A stretch of DNA of 60,000 bases from Polytrichum commune (GCA_950295325.1 OX485806.1:30816001-30876000), one strand, 5' to 3'; counted from the stretch's first letter, positions 33,973-47,530 are shown. Made by a program: numbers and translations. The notes: generated by a model from the sequence alone, not told the origin.

Positions 33973-35700
33973 GAGATCCTGTCTACAGCCTTGAAGCAAC
34001 TGGGGGCTTTCGCAGAGTTTGTGAATGTACTGGATATTCAGATTTCAAGAATGGGGAATTACCTCATGCGACAGGTACATATTGTGTGAAAGTACATGCC
34101 TGAAATGAAAACGCCTTATTCTCGAGGCAGATTATCAACCTGCTGCCAATTCTGCAGCTTTTACCCGGTCCTAGGTAATCTGCCATGTACTTTTGTGCTC
34201 GCTTCCCTGTGGACAGTTGCTTGCTTACCTGGCTGGGTAATGATTAGAGAGTCTATTGTGTTTCTCAGAAGTGGCCTTGGGTTATGTATTTACATTGGAT
34301 GTAGAGGGATCTTACAGCGCTTGGACAAAGGTATTTACTGTTCCACTGTCCTTTAGTTGAGACAGGAAAAGAGCAGTGCGTGTATTTGATGAAGAAGTGA
34401 CTCATTCACATATTCTGTATGTTTGGTTGAAACACTTCGAAATTTTTGTCTCCATGGCACGGGGTGCTTTTCCCCTTCGTAACGTCCCTTGTTTAGAGAC
34501 CACAAGAGTTTTGGGCCCATTTTGGAACTCATGGGCCCACCAAATTCACAAATGTAAAGTGTGATAGTCTGACCTATCTACAGACATGTGGATTTGTAAC
34601 AAGCAATGCCTTCAAGCCATCAGTGCTAGTTTTTGCTCTTTCTGCCAGTAATACCATTTGATCACTTGTTCAGATATTTGAACCTTCCCTGGTATAAATT
34701 TAAATTATGCTTCTTGTTAAGTCTTCTTGCATCTTGCGGATGTGGATTGCTGTGGGATATACATGGCTATGCAGATGCCAGGTCCACATAATTCTTAGAC
34801 AAGCCCTATGGTTGCAGCCAGAATCGATTTTTTGTGTATTTGTAAGACTAGCACACTAGCCAGATTTCCTCTTGAACATGCCGTTTACACTACCTCCGAA
34901 GCTCTTTCAGGGCATATTCCTTTGACATTATACTCATCAATTTTGTAGCAGCCTTGTACAGGGCACTGTACTATTGTATCAGGTATACTTGACTCCATGT
35001 TATGAACAGGATTCTTGGTTGCCTTTTTCATCTAAAATAGATCTATATGTGATGGCTGACTGATCTGACTCTACTGTGCAGTGTATACTCCCACTTTGGT
35101 GACCGGAGGAATATGTTGTAATTTATTGATTTTTCTATATCCCTTCCAGCGTTTCATATTCTTCATGTGCCAGTGACTTGTTGATTCCGCACATCTTCTT
35201 TGTTTTTCCTCTTGATCAGTTCATCGAAGTTGGTGGGATTGCATCCTATGAGTGGACTCGAAAACAGCAGAGGAAGTTCCAAATTGTGTATTCTAACTCC
35301 GTTTACGTCCTGTTATGTTTTATTGTATCCAGTTCATTGGCACCTTATGATCACTGGGCATGCTTACTGCCATCATGCACTGCAATTGACATTATAATTT
35401 CCTCCTTTTCGGTCTGCACTGCCTGGCAACTCACATTTATTAGTAGGTAATGGCTTGTAGACCCCATTTGTTGCTGTGCCCTAACAAAGGACAGGTGCCA
35501 GAGACTGTCTATTGGGTCTCTAATGGGATAAGACCTGAAAGTGTGAAATTGAGATGAATATATGCATTGTAGAAATCCTATGATCTGCTGGACTCTTATG
35601 AATATCAGATCTGGGGAAAGGTGATGTCGCAATGGTACTCGCTGGTTATTTCTTCATCTTAAATGTGAAGGTATGTGGTTGTTTTGCGGTTTTTCTTTCA
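33973..35700 (+). other. 3' region of the zinc-finger gene, probably transcribed
   Basis: Mixed-composition sequence unlike the flanking transposon debris, with no repeat words shared with the rest of the window. It probably holds the 3' untranslated region. No AATAAA occurs before 36106, so the end of the transcript is unknown. A frame at 35178-35450 contains FIEVGGIASYEWTRKQQRKF after a TTGATCAG acceptor-like sequence. It could be a downstream exon of another transcript or chance, and I recognise no family. Confidence 0.4.
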
Positions 35701-36807
35701 TGTGTGCCAACTTCTACCAATGAGATTTACACAAGGAAACTTGTTGCTTTAGCAAATCTATGACGAAGCAGAAGCAAAAATTGGACCTCCTCTTATTTAG
35801 TTATGGTTATTGAAAGTGCATGATTGTTGATTCCTTAACTGAATACATGTCCTCCCAATTGTGTTCACTATTGAGTGGGGAGTAGTTATTTTGGAAGACA
35901 TATGTATGAATGATGTTTGTTCATTGATCCTCACCTAAGCACACACAGATCAATGTATGTGTGCAATTGAGAAAATTAACGGAGTATCACCTGCATACCT
36001 TAATTAAGTTCAACCCCTGTATACAGAAGTCATAACATTGTTAGATGGGGGAGAGCCTATTCTCAATTCCTTCAAAAAACTTTAATCGGCCACACTATAA
36101 TTCTAGAATAAATGGGCATGGTGAAAAGTCTCGAATAGATCAAATTGTAGATTTGAACTAGATGGAGGGATGATTTTGAATGGCGTAGACTTGAGAATGA
36201 GAACCATCGCATTACTCAACAGCTATATGTTGCTATGTGGCTCCATGAATTTGCATAGAATGATTTGACATTTATACTTGCAAAGCCCCCATTTTATGGC
36301 CTAGTTAGGTTGACTATTGAAGTTGAAGCCCCGAGTTTATTGTTAGGTGGGGTTTCATGGGGCGAGCATACCAACATCAATTGACTCTTTATATTTTTGC
36401 CCCTTACCTCTCAGTAAAGTAAGAGTGCAACATTACTATGTTGAGAAATGTTATGACAAGCTTCATAAGCTTAGTATAAGTTATGGTGACCTAAAAGTGG
36501 TTATCAATCAAGTTGCCTACACACAAGTACAACGTTTTGCCTTCATATCATCTCATGTTTGATAATCAACCTTTGGCTTAAAGGTCCAAATGCTTTGTTT
36601 GTTCTAAATTTACTATGTGAGGATTTCCAACTTGGGTTGATTCCAAAGTTATTATTATTTTGAGAGGAATTAAACATTAAATAGTTATGTGGAGATCAAT
36701 GATGATGTTCTTAGTTCAAATTGAATGGATGCAATTTAAACTATGCCCTTCACAGCTTTCTTTTGTATGTCCATTCAAAGTTAAACATAGACATCGATAG
36801 GGGGAGT
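35701..36807. other. Intergenic, nothing recognised
   Basis: Return to AT-rich DNA. No domain or repeat match seen. Confidence 0.5.
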
Positions 36808-37038
36808 GTTAAATTAATCACATTTTGGTTAAAACGACCACAGAGGCATGTCAGGTGGTCACATGACTTGTCAAAATGTGAACAATTCTAGTTGTAAGCG
36901 GCAATATAAGGAAAGAGGAAACATAGTTGATACCTTACTCCTCTTCATGCTTGCGATGAAAAATCAAAAATTGACAGGTCATGTGATTGCATAACACATA
37001 ATTGTGGTCGTTTTACCAAACTATGTGGTCGATTTAAC
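36808..37038. mobile_element. MITE with about 70-bp inverted ends
   Basis: The left end, GTTAAATTAATCACATTTTG followed by GTTAAAACGACCACA and GGTCACATGAC, is mirrored by the right end, GGTCATGTGATT followed by TGTGGTCGTTTTACC and GGTCGATTTAAC. Together the arms cover about 60 percent of the 231-bp element, which would fold into a long hairpin. No target duplication is evident and the superfamily is undetermined. Confidence 0.75.
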
Positions 37039-39789
37039 AATCTTCTTAATCATACATCTATGTCACTTTGATTTGAGGGACTTCAAATTTGAATTGCTGC
37101 TAGAAACAGTGTTCTATAAGGTGCTTATGAGATGCTTCCTGTTAACTTTTCTAGTGCAACCTATAGTAGAAATAGTAGACAATTGGATTAAGATATTTAT
37201 TTTTAGTGTGACATCCTTAGAAGAGGGGATTACAAATATAGGCATATGTAGACAGAATTTGCAGTTACTCAAAGAAAATTGCCGTGTCGAAATTCCGGAA
37301 CTTAATATTAACATGAAATGGTCGCTATGTTCAACTCACTTTAAGGTGTGTGGGTCTTATGTGGCTACATACCTATGCCGAGGCTTATTGTTAAGAATGG
37401 ACACCGACAAGACGTCTTATAACAAGATTAGACATGTGCACATAATATAGACATCATTCTAGCATTAGGTTCAACTTTTAACATGATTAGGAGGGCCCAT
37501 GTGATCATTTGAAGAGAAATATAATCGTCACATGGATTAGACTCTCACTTCTATTGGGGAGTGGGGATTGAGAGGCCGACATAAGTCACGGCTTGTGCAT
37601 GAATATGGATTGATTTATTTGTGGTGGCAGTTATGGTCTAGTTGGGGTAGATTTGGCTAGCAGGTGTCACCATCGACCTCGAAGGTGCTGCGACACACGT
37701 GGAACCCTCGCTACGTGGTCAACAAGGTGACAATGTGTGTGTTTCTTTTTTTAATATTTATACAGTTGATAAAATTGACACTTTCAAGTAGGCAAGTTGG
37801 GTTAAGGTAGGTGTCAGTTATCAAGGGGAAACAATGGACATCATTCAAGTTGAGAATCGTGCACTTTGTAAGAGCATCCCAAAATATGAGGGACACAATG
37901 CTTGTCAAATTCTCGGCACCAAGGTGCATTAGCCTACAATTGAGTAATCTGACGATTTTTTTCATTTTAACTCCAATTCTAATGAAATTCCACTAAACAT
38001 ATAAACAATGTTCACCCAAATTAGGAATTATAATATCCTAATTATCTCTCTTACTATAAACATCCTGATTTATAATTTGAATGTTGATTTGAGGGAGGAA
38101 ATGCACGGTAATTTATGGACATTTTGATGTTTTAGGGGTAACATCGTTAGCATATATGTTTTATGAGGATGACCATAGGAAATCACTTGCTCCATAAAAA
38201 CATCAAGAGAAAAAAAAAATTCATTCATGAATAATGTTATAAACCCCCTATGCATAACTCATAGATGCTAACCAAATGAGATAACTTCCTATTTGGTCCA
38301 AGGATTAATTTTAGTTGTATAGTTCAAAGTTCTCACACATGGCCACATAATGAGAGCGTGTCTTATGGGGTTAGGTATCTTCTCGGTTGCCATGAAGAAC
38401 TAACCCCCTCACTTTTGCCTTACCATGAAGAATGGTGAATGACATTCGAAGATGAATCCAAAACTTAGCTTCCGAGCTCCCCTCGTCTTTTGGGAGCTTA
38501 GAAGCATGTTTCAAAAACCTAGCAAAATTGTGCACCAGAGAACGGTGATTATGGAATGCTTGGAGGTGGGGTTGAGGACGGTAGGATTTGAACCTAGAAC
38601 CTCCTCAAATTTTAAAATAATAATAATAATAAATGAGGTACCCATCTACCCAAGCACACTCCATAACATGTTATCTAAAAGAGGGGTATTTAGAGATCCC
38701 CCCCCCCCATGTCATTCCCTGTAACTTTGCTTTCATCCACCGGGTATGAGTGAGGGACCCATTCATGGTTTCAATCAAGGCATGCCAAATTGACTTTAAG
38801 CAAAATTAAGTTGTCAAATTCTAATTATGTGCATGTTGCTTATGAATGGACCGCTCTAGGTGTGCAATTAGGAAAACCTCTCCACATACAATCACTTTCG
38901 TCATCCAAGAAGCTTGGGACGAGGTAGTTGTAGAAACATGGGCTTTTGATTTGTAAATAGGACTGCAAACACACTGCATTGCTATCATTTTATAACCATG
39001 TTATGACCAATTGCATTTCAAATACACATGCTTTGTTAGAATGTGATAAAGTCATTTTTCTTTCCCAAACCCACATGTACGCCTATGCATGCACACATAA
39101 ATGCCATTCTAAGCACAAGTGAACCTCAACATGGAACCCCTACATGACCACTTTATAAGTCATTGAATATCCACTTTGCTTGGAGACCCTAAGTGTGCAT
39201 GGAGAATTCTCATTGGCATTTTTTCTTGTTCATGATTGCTAACAAAATAAGATCTTTAGTTTGTTGAGCCCATGGCCATGTAGATATATGGAGATGGAAG
39301 TGCTTGCAATAGGCACATACTTTGCCTTAGGTTAGTATTTATTGCACATAATTTTGAAGTTATGTGGAAGAATTGGTGATGAATAAGCATATACATTTAG
39401 CATGCTTAATCCAGTTGCTTAACCTAAACATACACCTATACTTGGTTGGTGTGTATTAAGTGTAAATATAAGAACGAACACCAAAAATACATGGATTTTT
39501 TTTTAAACGATTGAATTATTGGTCCAAAATTTGTAAACCATTCAATAGTCAACTTGGAGGGATGGAGAGTGTTGTTTTGTGAGCGGTGACCAATGAACAA
39601 TGAGTGGTAGCTTGTAAGAGGTGAGGAAGGCCAAATATTTGGTAGTAGGCCCACTAGTATCCTATAACCATGGTATTTTGCCATAAGGAATATCAATTTC
39701 AAGGTATAAGTAATAAGAAGGTTGGGAAGGATAAACAACATGAATGCTAAATGCTACCAATAATCCTCCGTGCTCTTTTAAATATTTTT
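37039..39789. other. Intergenic, nothing coding recognised
   Basis: The longest frame (37004-37450) overlaps the MITE end and has no domain. It includes an AAT microsatellite (38616-38632), a C run (38699-38708) and a SINE-like fragment described separately. Confidence 0.5.
38575..38660 (-). mobile_element. SINE-like head, inverted
   Basis: On the minus strand GGTTCAAATCC (38583-38593) fits the RNA polymerase III B box. GGGTAGATGGGTACCTCATTT, about 50 bases upstream, resembles the A-box region of the sequence at 22797. The two share GGTACC(C)/(T)CATTT between the boxes. An AAT microsatellite lies between the boxes, so this copy is altered. Tentative. Confidence 0.3.
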
Positions 39790-40100
39790 GTTTCACAACC
39801 TAAAGATATTGGCATTGCTGCAAAGTCTTCATGTGTTATCACAAACATTTTCGTTTTGTATCACTAGAATGTTGACAGTGCTACCAATACCCCTTGTGTT
39901 TTTACAAACATTTTTTTTGTTATTTGTCAGAAGGGTAATGGCATTGCCACCAATACAATATGTGCTCTCACAAACATTTTCAACTTGTAGCAGGAGAATG
40001 TTGGCAGTTCCGACAATACCCCCTATGCTCTTACAAACATTTTTCATTTCATATCACAAGGGTATTGGCAAGGGTATTGGCTATTACAAACATTCTCTCA
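39790..40100. repeat. Tandem repeat, about 63 bp, five units
   Basis: ACAAACATT recurs at 39841, 39904, 39970, 40033 and 40085. Between these, G(T/C)(T/A)TTGGCA or GG(G)TAATGGCA and CAATACC..(T/A)TG(T/C)(G/T)(C/T)(T)T words are shared. Units are diverged. It creates an illusory 108-codon plus-strand frame. Confidence 0.8.
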
Positions 40101-43100
40101 TTTTTCATTCCTAATATTTTATTTCTAGTATATCTAGTTGTTCTTTCAATTGTTGCAAATGTCTATTAGTTGGAAATCTGTAACTTTCAATTTTGATTGT
40201 TATTTTTTTATCATCACTTTGATTTTCTTGAAACATAAAAAGTCCAAGGTGAATACTTATTGTATAAAATTCTTCATCATCTTCAGAGTCGAGGATTGTT
40301 GATGCATTGAAATTGACAAATATAAAAGAAAAGAAATTGATATCACTACAATTAATTTTGAAAATATAGATATTTGTGACGTTAAGTATTTTCTATCATA
40401 TTTTAATGGTGATGCTTTGTTTTTGTTGGTTCTAGTATTTATGGGTATTCCTAATGTGTATGGTCATTTTATGGATGACATGGATAAAATGTACAATGGA
40501 CACCCTCGGTGTACAACAAAAACAACAAATATCCAAAATGATTGTAGCCTCTCCTTCATGTGTTCTTCTTGTGCAAGTCATTTACAATGCATAAAAAAAT
40601 AAATAATAACATGTATCGTAATGCAAGTCTTTACAACTGCACCGAATGGATTGGATGAACTTTTATCCCATATTCGTAAAAAATGTTGCCCTACAAAGAT
40701 CAAGATTATAATGTAAGGAACGCCGTTCCGTACTAATGTGTATTGCTATGTTGGCATAATATATGTCCACTTCATATTCCTTAGGATGTTGAGGCCTTGA
40801 AAACATCACAATGTTCATAAACACCTTGTGTCAAATGATATATGTCATGCGTTATTTGACATGGCTTACCAATATGTTACCCATGACATCATGAAAACAC
40901 GTACTGCCAAGAACTCAACTATACTAATGGCAACGAGGAAATAATTCCTATTGGACTACCTCCTCAAATCTCCATCAAATGATGAAGGACATTACCTAGT
41001 AGGTTCGTCCTTGAAGGTCGTCATGAATAAGTTCAATACTCTTGCATTTTTAAATTGTCGTAACTTTGTATCGGGCTCAAAGTGTTTCATTTGTAGTAGG
41101 ATGGTTACAATGGAAAATATCATGGTGTTTGTCCATGACAACATATTCTCAATGCAGTCCAAAGACAAACTATTTGATGTAGAATGTCAATAGATATTCT
41201 AGGAAGTGGTGTGGATTTGTTAAGCGCATGCATGTGGAAGATGGTATGGAGAATTTATGAATAATGTTTGAGCATGTCAAATGTCTTAAGGTTTAGACGA
41301 CCTTGGCGTGTCATGTATGATAGCAAATACTGTAAAAGTGTTGACCACTGCATGTTATGACATGTAATCTAAAGATAGCATGGCTCAAACTCTCTTTTGG
41401 AAAAACTAGAATTCGGTCATCGTGGAGAATGGAGTGCCATATATGAACTTCAAGGGATTTCTAACAAATTGTGCTCATGCAAATTGAAATGTGGCCATAA
41501 ATATATGTAGTGGAGATAACTCAAGTGTGCCAATGATGATTCATTGGTGCACTTGATTTTTTCATTAGTCGTAGACCTTGGATAAGGTGACGCAAAAATA
41601 CATTAAGACATTTTTGTAGTTTTATGACAAACAACTATGCAAAGATTACAAGGACGCAACATCAATGGACAAAGTCAAAACTAAATGTCATGTCATTTGT
41701 TCATGATGGTTGTCATGCGGAGTTGCCACATAAGAATGCATTTCCAACCTTTCTAAGTGGTTGAGATTTTAGCACTGCCATTATAGGCAATTGGATGGTC
41801 ATATGATTCTTGTAAGTGCATTGTCACTATGTATTTTGCAATATTTTTTAATTTTAAGTATCTATGATATGTGTGTGTGTGTGTGTGTGTGTGTGTAGTC
41901 TATTATAATCGGGATAATGTTTGCAAGATAAAACTATGGATGAACGTGCGGAAATGCCAACTTGTAACCTTACAGAGGTGGTGCACAACAAATGGCTTGA
42001 ATGTACTTAATAACTATGGACTATTCAATCTATGCATTCATGCACATTTCAAATTGGAGGTCATGAGTGAGAGATGGTTTTACATGTAAAGGCCTTGATT
42101 TTGCATCCGTGAAATTGAAGGTTGCTACCAGGTTTGGAGATTCAAAGCTACTAGCATATGCCCTGAAGTCCTATCAGGGGGTGGAAGATCACAATACTAG
42201 GTATTGTGTTATGGAGGAGTTTGAGTTGTTTAGATCCACCAAATGGAAGTTTGATCTACTACCAGATGCGGAATGTGATTTACATTGACCGGACAAAGTG
42301 AACTACTAAATTCCTCACTCTACCACTACAACTAAAATGGTATGTATAGAGGAATCCTTGAATTCTATAGAGCGTGGTGTGACACATAACACATTGGTGT
42401 TAACAACTCATTGGCACGTTGCAAGATTGCCACCCAACCCTACCCAAAAATGTTGGGTGATGGACTTTGGAAAATGCCAAAGTTGGAACTGGCAATCATG
42501 GCACCCTTGCTTGCATGTACAAAGGATCAAAGTAACAATGTGGAGTACAAATTTTGACTTTTCCCTAATGCCATCATGCGTTGTGTAAATGACAACAAGA
42601 GAAAACATTTGTTGGTTTGGCTTCTAGTGCCCAACAAATGACCGATGAAGATAGGTACCAATCTCTCAACGCAAGAAATATCGGCACTCAAAGACGTCAC
42701 ACTCCAAATGCAGTAGATGAAGGCTTTATTGTTGAAGGTGGACCACTAGATTGCTCGTAGTCAATAGAAATGTAATGAAAGAGGCATGAGAAACAATAAG
42801 CTTAAAATAAGGCCACAACGTTGGTCTGGGAGGGATAAAAGTTATCCCATATTGTTTGTATGAACCAAGGAAAAGAAGGAAAACAATAAAAAACAAAGCA
42901 AGGAGAGCATGAGATCGTCTCACTCCAAGCATTGTTCATATGTCATTGTATATGTGTTCTTGCTTGTGCAATATCATCTCCAATTTTATTGACTTCCAAT
43001 AGGTTATAGGTTCACATACGCAAGTGAACTGCCTAGAAATTTGACTGCTTTGAGGTTGCAGAGTGGATCTTGAGGGCTTGGCGCTTTGGAGCTTTAGAGT

Positions 43101-43295
43101 TTGGATGTGTCCAAAGGTGCATTTGGTTCTTGTTAGTGTTTCTTTGTCTTTTGCTTTTGCCCAAATGTATGTTTGATGCAAAAGCATGTGATTTGAGTGT
43201 CTTGAGTGTTGAGAGGCTTATTTGAGAGATTTGGAGGTGTTTAGACTTCAAAAGCATTTGACTTGAGTATTTAACGGCTATAGATTAGGCTAATT
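40101..43295. other. Intergenic, nothing recognised
   Basis: Several short plus-strand frames (40951-41193, 41871-42089, 42067-42288, 42337-42588) lie in the same direction and may be debris of one old element, but none shows a transposase, RT or integrase motif. A GT microsatellite lies at 41868-41898. Confidence 0.45.
41868..41898. repeat. GT microsatellite
   Basis: About 15 TG units. Confidence 0.92.
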
Positions 43296-43331
43296 AAAAA
43301 AACCGCAACCCATTTCGGCTACGGTTTTTTT
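43296..43331. repeat. Short perfect hairpin
   Basis: AAAAAAACCG and CGGTTTTTTT form a 10-bp stem around a 16-base loop. It may be the middle of an old MITE. The function is unknown. Confidence 0.5.
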
Positions 43332-45505
43332 GGGCATAGTTTTAGACTACTGCCATATAAGGAAATTTTGCCATTGTTTTTAGGGTCTCTTCAAGATCTT
43401 AATGTCGATGCCTTCCAAACAACCTCATAATTGAGTGTAGCAAACAATTTGAGCCATTTTGGACAAATCAATTCTACAAAAAAAAAAAAAAAACACAATA
43501 AATATTCCTATTAGTGTTGGATGGAAAATTAGCATGGTTATAAGTAGTATGGCCCACACTAATTTTCTAGTCATGGTGGAAATAATGTGGGTCCAAGATT
43601 TGGATCTTCCCCTAAGTCTTCATAAAGACTTCCAAGCAACACACTAAATGTTAGTTATAGGCAAAAAAGAAAGAAAAAAAGAAGAAAACGCACACACACA
43701 AAATAAAAGAATCACCCACATTGATCTTCTTTGTGTAGTGATCATATAATACCCAAAATGCATTTAGGGGTAATAGAGTTGAGGTCTAGTCGACATGAAA
43801 CTATGCAAGTGGATAATTTGCATACACCTCTTGGAGATCAGTGGCGGTGCCTTGACATTAATTTGTTTTTCTGACACCTACCCAAAGGATAATAATAATA
43901 ATAAATAGTCTCCTCATAAATTGATTGTTAATCCATCCCAATTTAAACTCATTAGACTAATTTCGGGATTTTGAACTCAAAATACTGCTCAAGTTAGTTA
44001 ATCCCCATGCTTTACAATAGTAACAAGCATTTTTCACCTCCCCCCTTCCCTCGTTAAGTGTTATGAACATTCACCCCAACTTTGGAAGGAAGTGCATTAT
44101 GAACGATTGCTCTGAGGTAAGAGGCACAATGGGATTAGACACCACTTATTGTGGCGTAATTTAATGAGGTGTAACTTTCTTCTCGGTAAATTTGGGTTTC
44201 AACCAAGCGATTTTCTTATTATTGCCTATGACAATTAATGGCAATTAAATCACTACCTTGTCATTCAGTGAATAGTAGAGGTAAAAGAATCCATCTTAAA
44301 CCCCAAAGGGGCTAGGAGGCCCAAAATGGGTCTCAACACTTTGTCAAACCATAAATTTTTATTAAGAGGTTGTTAGCTTGTTGAGTGTTGCAGTCTCTTA
44401 CCATCCCAAAAACTTTGAGAAAAATTTGTGATTTTAAACATAGTTTAACCATGGTACTTGCCGGTTTTGAGTAGTATGGCACCCCTCTTTGAGCATGTTA
44501 CATAATGACCTTAAGTAAAAAATGGGTATTTTTTTATGGATATGCTCTCAAACTCATTTTTGAGCCAACTCAGCGGAAGTTTGATGGCAAGAATTTAGAC
44601 TTTACCATGCTATTGTTCAAGCTCATGTTGTCTTGGTTTTGGGTTCTTATTGAGTTTTGATTATATTCTAAGCATGTGTAAGGGGGATTCGATATAGGTG
44701 TGAGTGAATAATTGCATACAAGTATTTTTCTCATTCATCTAACATAAAAAAAACCCTAGATAGTACGCAACCTAGAAGTTAGATTATTTGACACTACAAT
44801 TACCTTCAAAGACCTTGAATATATTCCCTCCTCACCGTTGTATTGGCTAGAGATTTGCAGAATCTATGTAAATTCATCCATTGCGTAACTGAAAATGCAT
44901 TGAATTATAATATAGCGTGGAATTATATATATATATATCTCAAGAAATAAGAGAGAAGAAACGTTGACCACAGTGGGATTAACGTGATTGAAATGCCCGT
45001 TCGACCCACCCTTGGTATTATGTGCACTAACATAATATTAGTGGTGTGGGACTAGAAAAAAGAACATTAAAAACCCCAAAGCAATGTAGTGGAGTCTAGT
45101 TGAAATAAATTGGTCCTCAATCTTATGGGGAACTTGTTCTTGCTAGAGCCCCTTTATCCGCAACAAATGAGTTCACATAGACACCATGAAACCCGAGCCC
45201 ATAGTATGGGCCTGGGTTGAATAACCTACACCATGTGTACATATTTCATAGATGTAATTTGCCTCAATGATAGTCCCCTTTTTTCATGTTAAGAAATTTA
45301 TTGCATGGGTTGTTAATGGTTTTTCACACTCCTTCCTTTCTCCATTAACTAGTTCACTACTAGTCATGTCCAAGCCTTGCAAAAACACCTCCCAAGCTAA
45401 TACTTCATCCCTAATTAGCTCCTTCAACGTATAATACCCTAAAACTCCTATTTTAGGCTTGAAAATATGCTCGGAACACTACATACCAGCTCATGTCTTT
45501 GGCCC
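43332..45505. other. Intergenic, nothing recognised
   Basis: AT-rich DNA with an A run (43479-43493), small AAT and AT runs (43889-43903, 44926-44938) and no open frame above about 60 codons. Confidence 0.5.
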
Positions 45506-45882
45506 GATTGGCCAACCATTTGGAAGTCATTTCCACAACTAAGCTTGGATCCGGCATCTCTAACCTTCTACCACCCTATGGTAGAGTTTTCAGGGTCAAA
45601 TTGACCACTTTCATATTTTTTACCAGCTGATTTTTTTGTTAGATTGGCCAACTCCTAGAGGTGTTTTATGCCAACCGAGTCCGGATCTAACCTCTTTAAC
45701 ATTCTACCAACATATGGTAGAATTTTTGGGTCATTATGACCCCTTTCATATTGCCGACTAGCTAGCATGTTCGGTTAGATCGACCAACTCCCAGAGGTGG
45801 TTTTTGCAAACCAAGTCCAGATCTGGCCTCTCTAACCTTCTACCAACCTATGGTACAATTTTCGGGTCATTCTCACCACTTG
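45506..45882. repeat. 136-bp tandem repeat, 2.8 units
   Basis: Units start at 45506, 45642 and 45778, an exact 136-base spacing, each with GAT(T/C)G(G/A)CCAACT or GATTGGCCAACC. Inside each unit are TCCGG(C/A)TC or TCCAGATCTGGC, TCTTTAAC/TCTCTAACCTTCTACCA and TATGGTA(G/C)A(G/A)TTTT..GGGTCA. An upstream unit is not detectable. Confidence 0.88.
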
Positions 45883-46984
45883 CTTCAGACGTCCTCCCAT
45901 GAGCATCACGTCTGTGCATACTCGCCGTCTCTACTTCTTAATGCATTCCCATGTCATACAACATGAGTTGACCAATCCACATTTTCAATAACACATTCAA
46001 CACCTTTGTCTTGTCAACACTAAGGACTATGTTACCTTACAAGAAGAGCAGTAAATGAGATTACCAACAATGAGTGTAATTTTTGAATCCTTCTTTCAAC
46101 CCTTTACTACTTGTTTTCCCATACCGTTGTCCGTCTAGATTGCCACACATTTCCATGATGTTCCCTGTCCAGATCTAAAACTCACAAGCATACACACCTT
46201 TTTAAGAGTCTAAGTTATCTTCGCATATGTGAACTAAAAGAGCCAAAAGGCTCTAGGACAATCCTTGTATACTTCAAAACAACTACCTACTAGGTGGGTA
46301 AACTTGGTAGGATGCCACCTTGCATTTACACTGCAACTAGCTGTCCTGACGTGTTTTTGCCCTTTGTCCAGTTCATGACTAATTGGCACACTAAGGTCAT
46401 AAAAAACAGTCAACTAGTAAAAGACTCACAATGCCATTTTCATGACTTTGAACCTACAAGTCATTCTCTGACCAACTAAGTTACTAACACCAAATAAATA
46501 CTACTACCCAATAGATTGTTCAATATTAAAGTAGTTAAAAAAACCAACTAGTGGACGTTCTAACAACTAATTGCATTACGGACAAATTTGACGTCAACTA
46601 GGAAACTGACATTTTTTGCGCTTTCAATAATTTGTGATCAACTAGTCAGTTTTGATGGGTTGCTTTACTATGGACATTTATGTTATTAAAAAAAATGCTA
46701 AATTCTACCTTAACATGGGTAAAGTATCAATATTCTCGACATGTTGATGTTTTCCTATTTCAAGCATGTTCTATAGTGTAACTTCCGGTTTTGGCCTATT
46801 AAAGTAAAGCTCAAGAGATTTTTATTTATACCTAAATCATGACTTACTTTGGGGAACAACACTGCCAATGACCTTTGTTGGGTGGATGGCGCGTGTTAGG
46901 GTGGATTGCCTTACTAGAGGAGGCATCATAACTCAATTCAAATTGTTTTTTGAAAAACTTGATCAACTTTTCTTTGACCCAGCT
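45883..46984. other. Intergenic, nothing recognised
   Basis: No feature seen. The last hundred bases may already belong to the LINE copy but carry no readable motif. Confidence 0.45.
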
Positions 46985-47060
46985 CGTTGGTAGTGGCTAA
47001 AGGTTACCTTTTTTTTTTGCTTACTCGGCCAAAGAAGGAAGGAAGTGGAACACAAACCAA

Positions 47061-47530
47061 GTGGCCCTTAAGAAGTCGATTATGCATAAGTGGCGGAATG
47101 GAATCCCCCCTTCCACCTCCCCTAAATGGAATATCATCTGGCACAAAGCTAAGGCACAAAAAGAGGCAACCTTCCTATGGTCAGTCATCTACAAGGCAGT
47201 GGCGGTTAACAAGTGGCGCGGTAAAATCTCGGAGGAGATTGACAAAAGTTGCCCTCATTGCAACCCATAGTCAGTGGAGTCGGTTGAACATAGATTCTAT
47301 AGTTGTCCGCTCGCTCAACAAGGTGGCGATATGTTGCCAACATCATTTGGCAACTCTTTGCCAAAAGGAGGAATCTCGGGCCGCGAAAATCCTTTTCTAT
47401 GATGCAATGTCTCCTTGACCAACCTTTGCACAAGACACTTAAACGGTTCGGTCCCATCTGGTTTTTATTGAAAAGTGGTCTTCCTTGGATTATCTGGCGC
47501 CAAAGGAACAACGTTTTTATATCTGGCTAT
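47061..47530 (+). pseudogene. LINE zf-RVT domain remnant
   Basis: The 69-codon frame at 47061-47270 gives WNIIWHKAKAQKEATFLW, then a basic KWRGKI and CPHCNP, before a stop. The next frame continues VESVEHRFYSCPLAQQGGDM. This is the zf-RVT pattern: W..IW...A..K...FLW, then C..C, then ES..H.F..C. LPTSFGNSLPKGG follows, matching copy 1. Stops and frame changes make it non-functional. In intact elements this domain closes the RT protein and probably contacts RNA or DNA. Confidence 0.85.

Noticed and set aside
37004-37450. 148-codon plus-strand frame
   Set aside because: It begins within the right arm of a MITE and has no recognisable motif.
43296-43331. Transcription terminator
   Set aside because: The hairpin and T run look like a bacterial terminator, but this is eukaryotic DNA with no neighbouring gene.
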